Positions 35,131 through 44,381 are shown, counted from the first letter of the stretch. The stretch is DNA of 64,000 nucleotides from CAMLDH01 sp966250375 (GCA_966250375.1 CBINHE010000005.1:13737-77736), one strand, 5' to 3'. Notes: generated by a model from the sequence alone, not told the origin. Numbers and translations: made by a program.

Positions 35131-37038
35131 TCAAATTGGCTTGATGGATCCCGGCACGATAGTCGCGCCGAATTCCCGCATCAGCGTCTGTACGAACGGA
35201 TCGCCGTGCATGGTTTCTTCCGCCTTGCGCTGGCGCTCTTCGCGTTCCGCGATTAACTTCGCATTGGCCGTATGCTGCACTGCACCGATGTCGGTTTGCA
35301 GACGGATCGGCTGGCCGAAATGCTCGGTCAATGCAGCGGCCAACTTGTCGGGACTGCCAGCCGACAACAGCGTCTCCACCGCCACGCGCAAATAAAACTG
35401 GAAAGCGCCGCCGCTGCTGTCACATTTTACAAACTCGCTTTGCTGCGCCAATTGCTGAGCGACGCCACGTACAGGCAACGCGGCAGCCAGCAACGGCCAA
35501 TTGCCGTCCCAATTCAGCTCCGGAATCGGCTGCAACACGTGCGGCGTCGGTTGAATTGCAATTGGCTCGCTTCGGCTTGCGGCCGGCGCCGATATTACCG
35601 CAGGTGCTGCCGAACGGTTTACCTCGGTGCCTGGCGATTCAGTTTTTTTTTGAGCCGCTACGCTTGCAGCATCGGATGCGGCACTTTCCTGCGCCTGCGG
35701 TTCATCTCGTTCCCACGGCGGTGGCGCAGACGTCGACGTATTTGTCGTTTTCGGTGGTGCTGCTTTCGCACCGCCACGGGCGGCCTCAAGTGCGGCGCGC
35801 GCCGGACTCATTCCGCCGGCCGGTCTTGCCACCGGCGTGCTGGCAGTCACCGCTTGCGGCGCTGCAGCTAATCGCGCCGATGCGATTGCTGGAGCAGAAA
35901 CAGCCGCCGATGCAGCGGGCTTGATGTCGGCGCCGCCCATTCCAGGCCGGAACGCAAGCATGCGCAGCAACGTCATCGAAAACCCGGCATACTCGTCCGG
36001 CGCCAAGCCCAATTCATTGCGGCCATGCACTGCAATCTGGTAAAACAATTGCACTTCTTCCGCATCGAACAGGGTCGCCAGACGCATGATGTCTTCACGT
36101 TCCGGCAAATCGTCGGGTACTGCCGCAGGCACCGTCTGCGCCAGCGCAACCCGATGCAGCAGCGAACCCAAGTCTTGCAGTGCTGCATTGTAGGACAGGC
36201 TGCGCGTTGCCATCTCATCCGCTACCGCGAGCAGACCAGCGCCATCCTTGGCGGCCAAGGCATCCAGCAGGCGAATCAGATAGGACTGGTCCAACGCGCC
36301 GAGCATGCCCTGCACTGCTTCCAGCGTCACCTTGCCCGCCGCGTACGCAATCGCCTGATCGGTGAGCGACAGCGCATCGCGCATCGAGCCATGCGCGCCT
36401 TGCGCCAACAGACGCAGCGCAGGTGTATCGAATGCAATGCCTTCCTGGCCGAGAATATTGTCAAGGTGGCTGACGATATGGCCGGGTGGCATTTGCTTCA
36501 GATTGAATTGCAGGCAACGCGACAACACGGTGACCGGGATCTTTTGCGGGTCGGTGGTCGCGAGGATAAATTTGACGTGCTCCGGCGGCTCTTCCAGCGT
36601 CTTCAGCATCGAATTGAACGCATGATTGGTCAGCATGTGAACTTCGTCGATCATGTAGACCTTGAAGCGCGCATTGGACGGTGCATAGATGGCCTGCTCC
36701 AGCAATTGCGCCATCTCGTCCACGCCGCGATTGGATGCCGCATCCATCTCAATGTAGTCGACAAAGCGTCCCGCGTCGATTGCGGTGCATGCGTCGCACA
36801 CGCCGCAAGGCTGGGCGGTAATGCCGCCGTTTCCATCCACACCCTGACAATTGAATGATTTCGCCAATATCCGCGACAACGTGGTCTTGCCAACGCCGCG
36901 CGTGCCGGTGAACAGGTACGCGTGGTGCAAGCGCTTGTTTTCCAGCGCATGCGTCAATGCCCGCACGACGTGCTCTTGCCCGACAAGCGTTTCAAAGCTT
37001 TTGGGACGGTATTTACGGGCCAGGACTTGGTAAGACAT
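35131..37038 (-). CDS. dnaX: DNA polymerase III subunit tau/gamma
   Basis: A 635-residue clamp-loader subunit. Walker A GTRGVGKTT, a zinc module (four cysteines around residues 64-79, CGVCDAC), DEVHML and the sensor region are present in the first 370 residues. Then comes a Pro/Ala-rich linker and a C-terminal domain V for polymerase alpha binding. At 35643-35651 the coding strand has nine consecutive A's (Gln463-Lys464-Lys465). A -1 slip there gives one Asn and then a TGA stop, which would make a gamma form of about 466 residues, as in E. coli and Thermus. Confidence 0.96.
   Translation of the reverse strand: MSYQVLARKYRPKSFETLVGQEHVVRALTHALENKRLHHAYLFTGTRGVGKTTLSRILAKSFNCQGVDGNGGITAQPCGVCDACTAIDAGRFVDYIEMDAASNRGVDEMAQLLEQAIYAPSNARFKVYMIDEVHMLTNHAFNSMLKTLEEPPEHVKFILATTDPQKIPVTVLSRCLQFNLKQMPPGHIVSHLDNILGQEGIAFDTPALRLLAQGAHGSMRDALSLTDQAIAYAAGKVTLEAVQGMLGALDQSYLIRLLDALAAKDGAGLLAVADEMATRSLSYNAALQDLGSLLHRVALAQTVPAAVPDDLPEREDIMRLATLFDAEEVQLFYQIAVHGRNELGLAPDEYAGFSMTLLRMLAFRPGMGGADIKPAASAAVSAPAIASARLAAAPQAVTASTPVARPAGGMSPARAALEAARGGAKAAPPKTTNTSTSAPPPWERDEPQAQESAASDAASVAAQKKTESPGTEVNRSAAPAVISAPAASRSEPIAIQPTPHVLQPIPELNWDGNWPLLAAALPVRGVAQQLAQQSEFVKCDSSGGAFQFYLRVAVETLLSAGSPDKLAAALTEHFGQPIRLQTDIGAVQHTANAKLIAEREERQRKAEETMHGDPFVQTLMREFGATIVPGSIKPI
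35643..35651 (-). promoter_or_regulatory. A9 slippery run in dnaX (candidate gamma-generating site)
   Basis: Zero-frame codons are CAA AAA AAA ACT GAA. The heptamer A-AAA-AAA allows tandem -1 slippage, and the next codons become AAC TGA. RNA polymerase slippage adding one A gives the same product. No other homopolymer of this length is seen in the gene. Confidence 0.55.
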
Positions 37039-37250
37039 AAGGACGCCAGATGATAGAAATAGAAGTGCATTTTACCTGACACCTCGACCCAATTTATAGC
37101 AATTGGCATTCAGGCATTCCTGCCGATCAATCTTGCAAAAAATCAAGTCAAATCAACACGGATTGATTGACAATCAGCCGGGAAATAGACTTGGCGTTTT
37201 ACGGCATTCATGTAAAGCTTATTCATACTTAATCGGATCAGGACGCCGAC

Positions 37251-38894
37251 ATGCAATGGCCCACCCACGAAGTCACCAACCAGGTGCCGGACCTCCACGA
37301 CTACAATCTTTTTTCCAGCGATATTGCATTAAGCAACGGCGTGCGGCGCGAACAGGCGAGTTGGCATGAGGCAAGCCTGACTCGCTTTGGCGCGGAACTG
37401 GGTAAGAAGGAAATATTGGCGTTGGGAGAATTGGCGAATCGCCATCTGCCTGAACTGAGCACACATGACCGCTTCGGCCGCCGCATCGATTCGGTCGAAT
37501 TCCACCCGAGTTGGCATGCGCTGCTCTCGCTGCTGCGGCGCGAAAGACTGCATGCACTGCCGTGGATGCAACCGAAACCGGGCGCGCAGGTTGCCCGCGC
37601 AGCCGGGTATTTTCTGCAATCGCAGGTGGAATCCGGATCGCTCTGTCCGACCACGATGACGTTTGCATCGATTCCGGTATTGCAAAAAGAAACCGAATTG
37701 TTTGCCACGCTGGAGTCGAAATTATTTTCCTGCGAACACGACCCGCGCGATCTGCCGCTCGATCAAAAACGTTCGATCCTGATCGGCATGGGCATGACCG
37801 AAAAACAGGGCGGCTCCGATGTGCGTAGCAACACCACGACGGCGCGGCCATTGTGCGGCGAGGGACGCGGAGCGGAATATGGGTTGACCGGGCACAAATG
37901 GTTTTTCTCGGCGCCGATGTGCGATGCGCATCTGGTACTGGCGCGCACGGACGCCGGCTTGTCCTGCTTTTTCGTCCCGCGCTGGCGTCCCGATGGCAGC
38001 AAGAATGCGGTGCTGGTGCAGCGTCTGAAGGACAAGCTCGGCAACCGCTCCAACTCCAGCAGCGAAGTGGAATTCCAGGATGCGTACGGCGTCATGGTGG
38101 GTGAAGAAGGACGCGGCATACCCACCATCCTCGAAATGGCCAGCTACACGCGGCTCGATTGCGTGATCGGCAGTGCGGCACTGATGCGCCATGCATTTGT
38201 ACAGGCGACGCACCATGCGCGGCATCGAACCGCGTTCGGCAAGCATCTCGCGCAACAGCCGCTGATGCGTAATGTACTTTCCGATCTCGCGCTCGAAAGC
38301 GAGGCGGCCACGCTGCTGATGCTGCGTCTGGCGCGCGCGTTCGAGTCGTCGCAAGACCCGCTGGAACGCGCATGGCGCCGCATCGTCACGCCCGCCGCCA
38401 AATTCTGGATTTGCAAGCGCGCGCTGGAGTTTACCGGCGAGTGCATGGAAGTATGGGGCGGCAACGGCTATGTGGAAAATGCACCAATGGCGCGCATGTA
38501 CCGCGAGGCGCCGGTCAATTCGATCTGGGAAGGTTCCGGCAATGTAATGTGCCTCGATGTACTGCGCGCGATCGAGCGCGAGCCGGAAGGGTTTGCGCTG
38601 CTGCTGGCGCAACTGAACGGCACCACCATGGTGCATCCCGGCTTGCAAAATTTGGTCCATGCACTGCAAAAAGGCCTCGCCACACCACCGGAGCAAAGGG
38701 AAATGCTGGCGCGCCGTTTCGTGCAACAGCTCGTATTGGCCGCGCAGGCAAGCCTGATGCTGCAACACGCGCCTGCCTCGATGGCCGAAGCATTCATTGC
38801 CAGCCGCACCGATGCCGAATGTGGCCGGGTGTACGGCACGCTGGCTGCACCGGCTTTGCAATATGAAATCCTTGGCCGCGCTTGGCCAGGCTAG
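37251..38894 (+). CDS. aidB: AidB-type acyl-CoA dehydrogenase family protein
   Basis: A 547-residue flavoprotein of the AidB branch of the acyl-CoA dehydrogenases (GMGMTEKQGGSDVRSNTTTA, EVWGGNGYVENAPMARMYRE, IWEGSGNVMCLDVLRA). E. coli AidB binds DNA, carries FAD and is induced in the adaptive response to alkylation. Length agrees with the family (about 540). Start at ATG 37251 (MQWPTHEVTNQVPDL, matching the family opening). It is divergent from dnaX. A dehydrogenase activity on isovaleryl-CoA has been reported as weak in E. coli, so the physiological role is uncertain. Confidence 0.88.
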   Translation: MQWPTHEVTNQVPDLHDYNLFSSDIALSNGVRREQASWHEASLTRFGAELGKKEILALGELANRHLPELSTHDRFGRRIDSVEFHPSWHALLSLLRRERLHALPWMQPKPGAQVARAAGYFLQSQVESGSLCPTTMTFASIPVLQKETELFATLESKLFSCEHDPRDLPLDQKRSILIGMGMTEKQGGSDVRSNTTTARPLCGEGRGAEYGLTGHKWFFSAPMCDAHLVLARTDAGLSCFFVPRWRPDGSKNAVLVQRLKDKLGNRSNSSSEVEFQDAYGVMVGEEGRGIPTILEMASYTRLDCVIGSAALMRHAFVQATHHARHRTAFGKHLAQQPLMRNVLSDLALESEAATLLMLRLARAFESSQDPLERAWRRIVTPAAKFWICKRALEFTGECMEVWGGNGYVENAPMARMYREAPVNSIWEGSGNVMCLDVLRAIEREPEGFALLLAQLNGTTMVHPGLQNLVHALQKGLATPPEQREMLARRFVQQLVLAAQASLMLQHAPASMAEAFIASRTDAECGRVYGTLAAPALQYEILGRAWPG

Positions 38895-38981
38895 AGCGGA
38901 CTTCCCCGAATGTAAGGGGTGAGCTGGGTGTCTTGAGGGGCAGTGACAAGCGAGAGGAGCGCCGTGTGACGAGTCACACAA

Positions 38982-39052
38982 GGTGCAGCAGGGATTTCGG
39001 ATCACATGCGATCACCCGCGGAACGGTAGTCGCTTGCAAGCCCCCAGCAAGG
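38982..39052 (+). repeat. Twin-hairpin dispersed repeat, copy E (degenerate)
   Basis: GGTGCAGCAGGGATTTCG, a decayed first stem around GATCACATGCGATC, the linker CCCGCGGAACG, the CGCTTGCAAGC centre and AGCAAGGG. Stem complementarity is largely lost compared with copies A-C. Confidence 0.6.
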
Positions 39053-39377
39053 GATGCGCAACAACGCAATGCACCGCAAAGAAGCTTGGGCGCCCGTTAT
39101 AGCCGAGGAAAATCCGCCCTAAATGCCTGTACATTTGCCCTCGGGCCGCGCGAACGTCCCAAAAAATTTATCTTTTTACAAAGAAAATATGGGGCAAATT
39201 TGGCAATCTGATCAATTAATTAATTGCCCATAAAAAACATGCATAGTACACTCAATGCAGAGATAATCGGTCGGCAAGAAGCAGACGGAACAACATTTTA
39301 TCGGCAGGAGATCATCGCTTGATCCCGGTCGCTACTCTTCTTTTTGTTTCTGCGCTTTGTGCCTTATACCCATTTGA

Positions 39378-39452
39378 ATCCACAACGTAACAAATGAAAT
39401 CGCGTCTGCCCTAGCAAACGCAGACGCGATTTCATGTCGCGTTATGGATGCA
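39378..39452. repeat. Strong hairpin in the phcB leader region
   Basis: Arms ATGAAATCGCGTCTGC (39394-39409) and GCAGACGCGATTTCAT (39420-39435) are perfectly complementary over 16 bases with a 10-base loop, and pairing continues imperfectly (AATCCACAACGTAACA with TGTCGCGTTATGGATG). It lies 66 bases before the phcB start and has no T-run. Confidence 0.65.
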
Positions 39453-39517
39453 GATTGGCATTCATCATGCCGAACCGTTAATCTCCCCCCTATCCGAGAA
39501 TCTCATGGCGCTCTATC

Positions 39518-40912
39518 GTGTACTCACAAACGCATATCGATCCAGTAATCAGCTTTCGTAACGTGCAGGGTGAAGCAGTACGAGGCACGATCGTCAATCT
39601 CCAGCGAAAATCTCTGGTGATGGAAATATACAATCCCTATTCCATCGTGCAGGTCAGTGAAGTTCTCAGCGATCTCACCGTGCGGCTCGGCACCAAGAAT
39701 GCCTATATCGGCAAGGCGGTCGTCATCAGCATGGTGAATACCGGCCTCACAGCCGTTGTGTCGGTGACTCTCATCGAAGAATGGCGAGAACTGAGTAATG
39801 CTGTATTGGCGCCGGGCGCTGTCGGTGCAGAAGCGAAAGCCTTTGTGCAAGATTGGGGCGAACGTTTCCGCATTCGCCGCGACTATCAGATTGTAGTCAA
39901 CGAGATGCGCGCTTTCCTGTCCGAAGTGTCGCGCTGGGTCGAGCAAGTCGACATGTCCGATTCGCTTCCCAAGGAAAATGGGCGATTACGAACCGACTTT
40001 TTTTATGAGCTCGCGACCCCGCTAATAGAAAAGACCAAGTTCTACTTGAGTGTAATGGAGGGGGAGGCATCCTGCGTTGACGAGGAGTTGACTTCTGCAC
40101 ACCGCTCATTCGCGCAAGCGGCGCTCCATCCACTTCTACTAAGAGCGCCATTCGTATTTCGCACATACACAAAACCACTTGGGTATGCTGGCGACTATCA
40201 GATGGTCAACCAGATACTGGACGATCCGCGTCAGGGGTCCAACACTTATTTTCAGATTGTGAATGCTGCATTTTTGCAGGCGGCAGCAGCGACGGCGCAT
40301 CGCAACCGAATCGATATCCTGGTGAACTTCCTGACGCGCATGGCGGACGCTGCTCGACATGCCGGAAGACCATTCCGAATATTGAATATTGGATGCGGTC
40401 CTGCCGTCGAAATACAGCGCTTCCTGCAAAGCTACCCGGCCCCCGAATTTCTGTCTTTCGAACTCGTCGACTTCAGTGAAGAAACCTTGGCATGGACGCG
40501 CAACAGACTTTCATCCATTACTGGCAGCATCGGAAAATCAATCACCATCGATTACGTACACGACTCGGTTCATCAACTGCTCAAGCGTCGCACCACACCA
40601 ATGCCGGCCGATACTCGTGAGTTCGATGCTGTGTACTGTGCAGGTCTGTTCGATTATCTGTCCGACAAGGTATGTTCGAGATTGATGATGCATTTCGCCA
40701 CACGTACTCGTCCTGGCGGGACACTCCTGGTCACAAATGTACACTCATGCAATCCAGAGAAGCTGTTTGTGATGGGACATCTGCTGGAGTGGTACCTTAT
40801 TTATCGAGACGAGGCCAAAATGGATTTTCTGCTTCCGGAACAGTCGACCGAGCGCAAGATTTATGTTGATGCTACCGGTGTAAATGTTTTTGCAGAAATG
40901 GCCATTGTTTGA
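39518..40912 (+). CDS. phcB: PhcB-like SAM-dependent methyltransferase (3-OH fatty acid methyl ester signal synthase)
   Basis: A 464-residue protein starting at GTG 39518 (VYSQTHIDPVISFRNVQGEA). The first ~90 residues look like a beta-rich PilZ-type domain. A class I methyltransferase domain follows, with the SAM-binding motif ILNIGCGPAVEIQRFL near residue 288 and FDAVYCAGLFDYL later. The annotation rests on this architecture and on the following genes, which reproduce phcB-phcS-phcR-phcQ of Ralstonia. There PhcB makes the quorum signal 3-hydroxypalmitic (or -myristic) acid methyl ester. The chain length made here cannot be deduced. An ATG at 39505 is in another frame. Confidence 0.8.
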   Translation: MYSQTHIDPVISFRNVQGEAVRGTIVNLQRKSLVMEIYNPYSIVQVSEVLSDLTVRLGTKNAYIGKAVVISMVNTGLTAVVSVTLIEEWRELSNAVLAPGAVGAEAKAFVQDWGERFRIRRDYQIVVNEMRAFLSEVSRWVEQVDMSDSLPKENGRLRTDFFYELATPLIEKTKFYLSVMEGEASCVDEELTSAHRSFAQAALHPLLLRAPFVFRTYTKPLGYAGDYQMVNQILDDPRQGSNTYFQIVNAAFLQAAAATAHRNRIDILVNFLTRMADAARHAGRPFRILNIGCGPAVEIQRFLQSYPAPEFLSFELVDFSEETLAWTRNRLSSITGSIGKSITIDYVHDSVHQLLKRRTTPMPADTREFDAVYCAGLFDYLSDKVCSRLMMHFATRTRPGGTLLVTNVHSCNPEKLFVMGHLLEWYLIYRDEAKMDFLLPEQSTERKIYVDATGVNVFAEMAIV

Positions 40913-40929
40913 TCTATAAGACGCCGCAC

Positions 40930-42258
40930 ATGTTCAAAGAACTTCACGTGGGATATGAGGCCGAAATTCGGCAATACCGCATTGCCTTCAGCCGCAGCTG
41001 TTCATATGCTGCTGTCGTCCTTATTCTATTGGGCACCGGTCTGGATTACGGCCTTTATCCGAAAATGCAGGCTTTGTTCGGTGCTGTCAGGGTCGGTGTT
41101 TCAATTCTGATCTTCGGCATCGTCCTTTTGATGAGAACCAAGTGGGGTGAAGACAGGGCTCAAGGGCTGACATTCATGTGGCTGATTCTGCCCCAAATCA
41201 TGATCACATGGATGATCGCTGTAACAGAAGGTGCAACCTCTCTGTACTATGCGGGGCTACATCTTGCGATCTTCGCATCCGGTATTGCCTTGCCGTTCAG
41301 TCTCTGGCAGAACCTCGCCTTTGGCGGACTTTCTTTTATGCTTTACCTTGCCGCGTGCGCCGTCCATCCAGCCAGTTTTGAACTGCATGGCGCATTCATA
41401 GTCAATTCACTGTTCTTGGTAATGTCCGCAACGGTAAGTGCCGTATGTACCTTTTTCAATGAGCGTGCCCGTTTCATGCTGTTTCGACTCAAGGCAGAAC
41501 TGGCGAAAAAGAACTGCCAACTGGAAGAGACCAACAAAAACCTGTCGGAAATCAAAGGCCAAATGCTGCAACAGGAGAAAATGGCCGCCATCGGCACGCT
41601 CGCGGCTGGCTTACTGCATGAGGTCAACAATCCCGTCAACTTCTGCATGATGGCGATCGATATTGCTATCGAGGAGCCGGCAGCCAAGACAAGCCCGATG
41701 CTAAGCGAGTGCCTGGCCGATGCAAAACAGGGCATGCAACGCGTGCAGCATATTGTTTCGGATCTGAAGACGTTCGCGTATCGAAAAACAGGGACAGCAC
41801 TGGAGGGCACACCTTTCCTGTTCGAGAAAGCGCTCGATTCCTCGATTCGCCTGATCGGACACGAGATCAAGGGCGTATCCGTCACGCGCGATTTACCTGC
41901 CGATACCTTGGTGCGCGGCGACGAGCCTGCCATCATTGGCGTACTGATCAACCTGCTCGGCAACGCAGCATTGGCCATGCGGAATACCAAGCGCGCCGCT
42001 TGTGCGATTCACGTGGCCGCGACTTGGGACGGCAACCGTCTTCGCGTCACGGTTCAGGACAATGGGCCAGGCATTCCGCCCGAAAATCTTGCGCGCGTAT
42101 TCGAGCCCTTCTTCACGACGCGCGAGATCGGCCAGGGCCTTGGCCTGGGACTCAGCATCAGTTATGGCGTAATCGAACGCCATGGTGGCACACTAAGGGC
42201 CGAGAGCGTCGTGGGCGAATGGACGAAAATGATTTTCGACCTGCCGCGAGTTGAATGA
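40930..42258 (+). CDS. phcS: PhcS-like membrane sensor histidine kinase
   Basis: A 442-residue kinase with about six N-terminal transmembrane segments (residues 20-175), a coiled-coil linker, an H-box (LAAGLLHEVNNPVNF, phospho-accepting His) and an HATPase_c domain (NLLGNAALAM, DNGPGIPPENL, GLGLGLSISYGVIERHGG). In Ralstonia PhcS senses the PhcB-made ester. The frame opens with TTG at 40909 overlapping the phcB stop; ATG 40930 is chosen, but a coupled TTG start is possible. Confidence 0.82.
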   Translation: MFKELHVGYEAEIRQYRIAFSRSCSYAAVVLILLGTGLDYGLYPKMQALFGAVRVGVSILIFGIVLLMRTKWGEDRAQGLTFMWLILPQIMITWMIAVTEGATSLYYAGLHLAIFASGIALPFSLWQNLAFGGLSFMLYLAACAVHPASFELHGAFIVNSLFLVMSATVSAVCTFFNERARFMLFRLKAELAKKNCQLEETNKNLSEIKGQMLQQEKMAAIGTLAAGLLHEVNNPVNFCMMAIDIAIEEPAAKTSPMLSECLADAKQGMQRVQHIVSDLKTFAYRKTGTALEGTPFLFEKALDSSIRLIGHEIKGVSVTRDLPADTLVRGDEPAIIGVLINLLGNAALAMRNTKRAACAIHVAATWDGNRLRVTVQDNGPGIPPENLARVFEPFFTTREIGQGLGLGLSISYGVIERHGGTLRAESVVGEWTKMIFDLPRVE

Positions 42259-42270
42259 GAGGATCTATAA

Positions 42271-43398
42271 GTGAATGAGTCTGACCGTAGTGTCGTGACG
42301 GTCCTGTACGTAGACGATGAGGATTTGGCGCGCAAATATTTCGTGCGCGCCGTCGAGGCGGATTACGAAGTACTGACGGCATCGAGTGTGGACGCCGCAC
42401 TCGCAATACTGGAAAGCCCGCACAGCAAGGTCGATGTGCTGGTTACGGATTACCGCATGCCCGGGCGCGTGGGTGGCGAGTTGTTGGGTCAGGTCGAACA
42501 GCACTACCCGCACATCGTCCGCATCCTCGTGACGGCCTACGTGGACAAGGACGTCTTGATGGAGACCGTCAATGCCGGCGAAATTTTCCGGATACTGGAA
42601 AAACCTCTGGACTTGGCAGACGTGCGCAGCACGCTGCGTCTGGCGAGCCAGCGTGCGCGCGAACGTATCGCAAGACGGGAAAGCCTGATGGCAATCGAGG
42701 AGACGATTGCATTTCTCGCGCATGAACTCAATACGCCGCTGGCCACGATTGCCAATTTTGCGCGCGGCATTCAACGCCGCCTCAAATCCGGCGACGGCGA
42801 CGCACCGCTGCCGCTGCAAGCCGAGGTCGGCAATGCCGTAGCGCGCATGAATGACAACGCCAGGTATTGCCTGTCAGTCCTGTCCACCTTCGTCGACTCG
42901 GTGAAACACGCCAGTTCGGCCTCGGCAACGCATTCTGCCAAAACGAACAGCAGCGCCCGCCAACTGATTGCATCTCTTCTGGATGCTTACCCTCTGACAC
43001 CGGCTCAACGCGGGGTGATCGAAACCGATATCCGAGAAGATTTCCCGGTCACCGCATTGCCGAATTGCGTTGCGCTGGTATTATCTTCCGTCCTGAGCAA
43101 TGCGCTGCGCGCCTTGGATGGGCAGCCCGAGCCAACGCTGAGTTTCACGGTACTGGTCGATGGCAATCCGCAAATCCGCATTACCGACAACGGCCCCGGA
43201 ATACCACCTGAGATTTTGAATCGGCTCCTGGTCGACCCCGTCACGATGCACGCGGACGACGGCGGCAACGGATGGGGAATGATCTTCTGCAATCGCATCA
43301 TGCAGTCGTTCGGCGGCAACATCCGGGTTCAATCGGAACAGGGACGATACACTACTGTCACACTGAATTTTCCAGCACATAAAAGGAATGACCGATGA
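42271..43398 (+). CDS. phcR: PhcR-like response regulator with histidine-kinase domain
   Basis: A 375-residue hybrid. The receiver domain (residues about 10-125, VLYVDDEDLARKYF, phospho-acceptor Asp in VLVTDYRMPG, Lys in LEKPLD) is followed by an H-box (FLAHELNTPLATI) and an HATPase region (ITDNGPGIPPEILN, GNGWGMIFCNRIMQSFGG). No DNA-binding domain. The receiver-first, kinase-last order is characteristic of PhcR. The start is GTG 42271 with AGAGGA eight bases upstream. In Ralstonia it relays the signal that controls PhcA, a LysR regulator not present in this window. Confidence 0.83.
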   Translation: MNESDRSVVTVLYVDDEDLARKYFVRAVEADYEVLTASSVDAALAILESPHSKVDVLVTDYRMPGRVGGELLGQVEQHYPHIVRILVTAYVDKDVLMETVNAGEIFRILEKPLDLADVRSTLRLASQRARERIARRESLMAIEETIAFLAHELNTPLATIANFARGIQRRLKSGDGDAPLPLQAEVGNAVARMNDNARYCLSVLSTFVDSVKHASSASATHSAKTNSSARQLIASLLDAYPLTPAQRGVIETDIREDFPVTALPNCVALVLSSVLSNALRALDGQPEPTLSFTVLVDGNPQIRITDNGPGIPPEILNRLLVDPVTMHADDGGNGWGMIFCNRIMQSFGGNIRVQSEQGRYTTVTLNFPAHKRNDR

Positions 43399-44381
43399 TT
43401 GATCCCGATCTCCTCTCACCGGTGATCTTGTTCGTTGACGACGAAGCGACCGCCCTCAAATACTTTGAGCGGGCGATAGGTTCTCTGGCACCGGTCGCGA
43501 CCGCCACTTCCGTCGAAGAAGGCAAGCAAATGCTGGATGCGCATGCGGACACGATTGCCGTGCTGGTATCCGATCAGCGCATGCCAGGCGCGTACGGCAA
43601 CGAACTGCTGTTTTACGCACGAGATCGATACCCGCACATCGTACGGATTCTGACCACGGCCTATTCGGAACTGGAGCATACGGTGGAAGCCGTCAACCAG
43701 GGGCAGATCCATCGCTACATCCAAAAGCCGTGGGAAATAACCGCCCTCAGGATGGAACTGAAACAAGCGCTCGACTTGGCGAAGCTGCGCAAGGAACACG
43801 CACAACTGTTGCGGGAGAAATTGCTGATTCGGCAAAAGCAGACCGTATCGAATCGCATCGGCACAATTTATACGCTATGTGCCAGCCTTGCGGGGCCGAC
43901 GCATTTTCTGCCGGTCGAGGCCTACCTTTCTGCCGCATTGACCGCCGGCGTCACCCCGCCCGAACCTGATTGGCTATTGATGGACTATGCCGATCTGATC
44001 AGCATCGAAGCTTTCCGTAGTGGCGCCTTCGGATGCGCAGTGCGCGATGAGCTCGCGAAAATGGAACAACAGCATCCAGATCACGAGGTGGAAAAAGTGA
44101 TTGAAATGCTGTCGGAAGTTTTCGGTGACAAGCTCGAACGGTGCGGTGCCGGCAGCGCCGTATTCCTTGATGAACGGAATCTTGCCGAATTCCTGGAAAC
44201 GCCAAGCCATGTGCCTGTGTCGGCGCGGCATGCGTTCTGGCTGGCTTCGCTGCTCTGGCTCGGCAAGCGCGATTGGTCACTACAGATGACGCACACCGAA
44301 CTCGGTCTTCAGTGCAAGCTGGCAAAAACCGAATTGCCCGTTACGCCAGCGCAGCTCGCTGCCTGGGTCGAGCAATTTTGA
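43395..44381 (+). CDS. phcQ: PhcQ-like response regulator
   Basis: A 328-residue protein with an N-terminal receiver (ILFVDDEATALKYFERA, Asp in VLVSDQRMPG, Lys in YIQKPWE), an RpfG/HDOD-unlike helical linker with a coiled coil, and a C-terminal domain of unknown fold. ATG overlaps the phcR stop (ATGA) with AGGA before it, so the two are coupled. PhcQ of Ralstonia modulates PhcA-dependent QS genes. It ends 107 bases before the convergent RND gene. Confidence 0.8.
   Translation: MIDPDLLSPVILFVDDEATALKYFERAIGSLAPVATATSVEEGKQMLDAHADTIAVLVSDQRMPGAYGNELLFYARDRYPHIVRILTTAYSELEHTVEAVNQGQIHRYIQKPWEITALRMELKQALDLAKLRKEHAQLLREKLLIRQKQTVSNRIGTIYTLCASLAGPTHFLPVEAYLSAALTAGVTPPEPDWLLMDYADLISIEAFRSGAFGCAVRDELAKMEQQHPDHEVEKVIEMLSEVFGDKLERCGAGSAVFLDERNLAEFLETPSHVPVSARHAFWLASLLWLGKRDWSLQMTHTELGLQCKLAKTELPVTPAQLAAWVEQF

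Larger units (their letters stand above)
38895..39517. other. Long intergenic region upstream of phcB
   Basis: 623 bases without a gene. It contains twin-hairpin repeat E (38982-39052), an AT-rich stretch around 39160-39250, and a strong hairpin at 39378-39452. Promoters for phcB must lie here, but I cannot place them firmly. Confidence 0.7.

Noticed and set aside
37039..37250. 4.5S RNA (ffs) gene next to dnaX
   Set aside because: No SRP Alu/S-domain hairpin with the conserved GGAA/GCAG loops is visible.
37722..39005. 427-codon minus-strand ORF inside aidB
   Set aside because: Shadow of a well-conserved acyl-CoA dehydrogenase family gene with biased codon use.
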